Shown: in pieces, positions 5,339 to 5,767 of the stretch | Layout: each line of letters opens with the position of its first letter | How positions within the stretch are numbered: the stretch's first letter is position 1 | Assembly (NCBI GenBank): GCA_020200995.1 | Contig: JAIVHQ010000268.1 | Location: 1 to 5,767 of the forward strand | DNA: 5,767 nucleotides | Direction of reading: 5' to 3' | Source of the DNA: Flavobacteriales bacterium | GTDB lineage: Bacteria > Bacteroidota > Bacteroidia > Flavobacteriales_D > Cryomorphaceae | Position numbers and translations under genes: made by a program | The notes under the pieces: model-generated | Seen by the model: only the letters and a program-made list of their open reading frames with translations | The model's database searches: none | What the model was told of the DNA's origin: nothing

Positions 5339-5767
5339 TCAGAGATATTTCCTACCTTCAAACTGCCTTCAATACCGAGATCGAACGCTACCGCACCGAA
5401 CTTCCCGACGACGCCCTCCACGCGCCCATCCGCTACATCCTCACCCTCGGCGGGAAACGCATTCGCCCGGTGCTCGTCATGCTCGCCGGCGAAGCTTTCG
5501 GAGCCGGCATGGAGCGCACCCTACCGGCCGCACTCGCCGTTGAGGTATTCCACAATTTTTCACTCGTCCACGACGACATCATGGACGAAGCGCCCCTGCG
5601 ACGCGGCAAGACCACCGTGCACGAGCGTTGGAACCGCAATGCCGCCATCCTCTCCGGCGATGCCATGCTCATCGAAGCCTACAAGCAGCTATCGCGCTGC
5701 GGTGTCGAGAACCTGCCCGCCCTCCTTCACCTCTTCAACACAACCGCTGCCGAAGTGTGCCTCGGGC
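5335..5767 (+). CDS. Polyprenyl diphosphate synthase, 3'-truncated by window end
   Basis: The first 144 codons of a trans-isoprenyl diphosphate synthase are present. Family members add isopentenyl diphosphate units to an allylic primer, making FPP, GGPP or longer chains, and are normally about 300-330 residues. GGKRIRP (39-45) binds the substrate diphosphate. The first aspartate-rich motif is DDIMD (80-84), followed by EAPLRRGKTTVH (85-96). The second aspartate-rich motif would lie beyond the window. The first motif lacks the two-residue insertion typical of bacterial type II FPP synthases. The fifth residue before it is F75, a bulky side chain that in this family usually limits the product to about C15-C20; so GGPP- or FPP-type activity is inferred, not shown. 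The ATG (5335-5337) overlaps the rfbA stop (5336-5338) as ATGA, which supports both start choice and coupling. Possible end products are quinone side chains, carotenoids or carrier lipids. Confidence 0.93.
   Translation, partial: MIRDISYLQTAFNTEIERYRTELPDDALHAPIRYILTLGGKRIRPVLVMLAGEAFGAGMERTLPAALAVEVFHNFSLVHDDIMDEAPLRRGKTTVHERWNRNAAILSGDAMLIEAYKQLSRCGVENLPALLHLFNTTAAEVCLG

Overview
The window looks like part of a Bacteroidota chromosome, possibly Flavobacteriales or a relative. Three things suggest this: the character of the four recognisable proteins, the lack of clear Shine-Dalgarno sequences before their starts, and a TAnnTTTG-type -7 promoter box (TATATTTG, 2026-2033). The assignment is inferred from sequence features alone. 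Coding DNA from about 850 onward is moderately GC-rich, rising to GC-rich in the last two genes. The first 360 bases are much more AT-rich, about 38% GC by my hand count.

Layout: (1) 12-353, plus strand, encodes a small AT-rich membrane protein of unknown function, possibly cut by the window edge. (2) 354-850 holds no convincing gene. Instead it is a dense array of inverted repeats, many of them mutually exclusive, plus short direct repeats. It looks like a structured intergenic repeat element or structured RNA. (3) 851-1972, minus strand, encodes a radical SAM/SPASM enzyme. (4) 1973-2061 is a divergent intergenic gap with a Bacteroidota-type -7 box lying at the centre of an 8-bp inverted repeat. 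(5) 2062-5767, plus strand, is a tightly packed run of three genes: an RND/MMPL-family exporter, glucose-1-phosphate thymidylyltransferase (RfbA/RmlA), and the first 144 codons of a short-chain polyprenyl diphosphate synthase that runs off the window. The spacings are 22 bp and then an ATGA stop/start overlap, so the three are probably one operon.

How the genes may work together: RfbA makes dTDP-glucose, the entry to dTDP-rhamnose and related sugars for surface polysaccharide. The prenyl synthase makes an isoprenoid diphosphate for carrier lipid, quinone or carotenoid. The exporter belongs to a superfamily that often moves lipids or other hydrophobic molecules across the inner membrane. A cell-envelope theme is reasonable but is inference. 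The most unexplained part of the window is the structured region at about 359-768.
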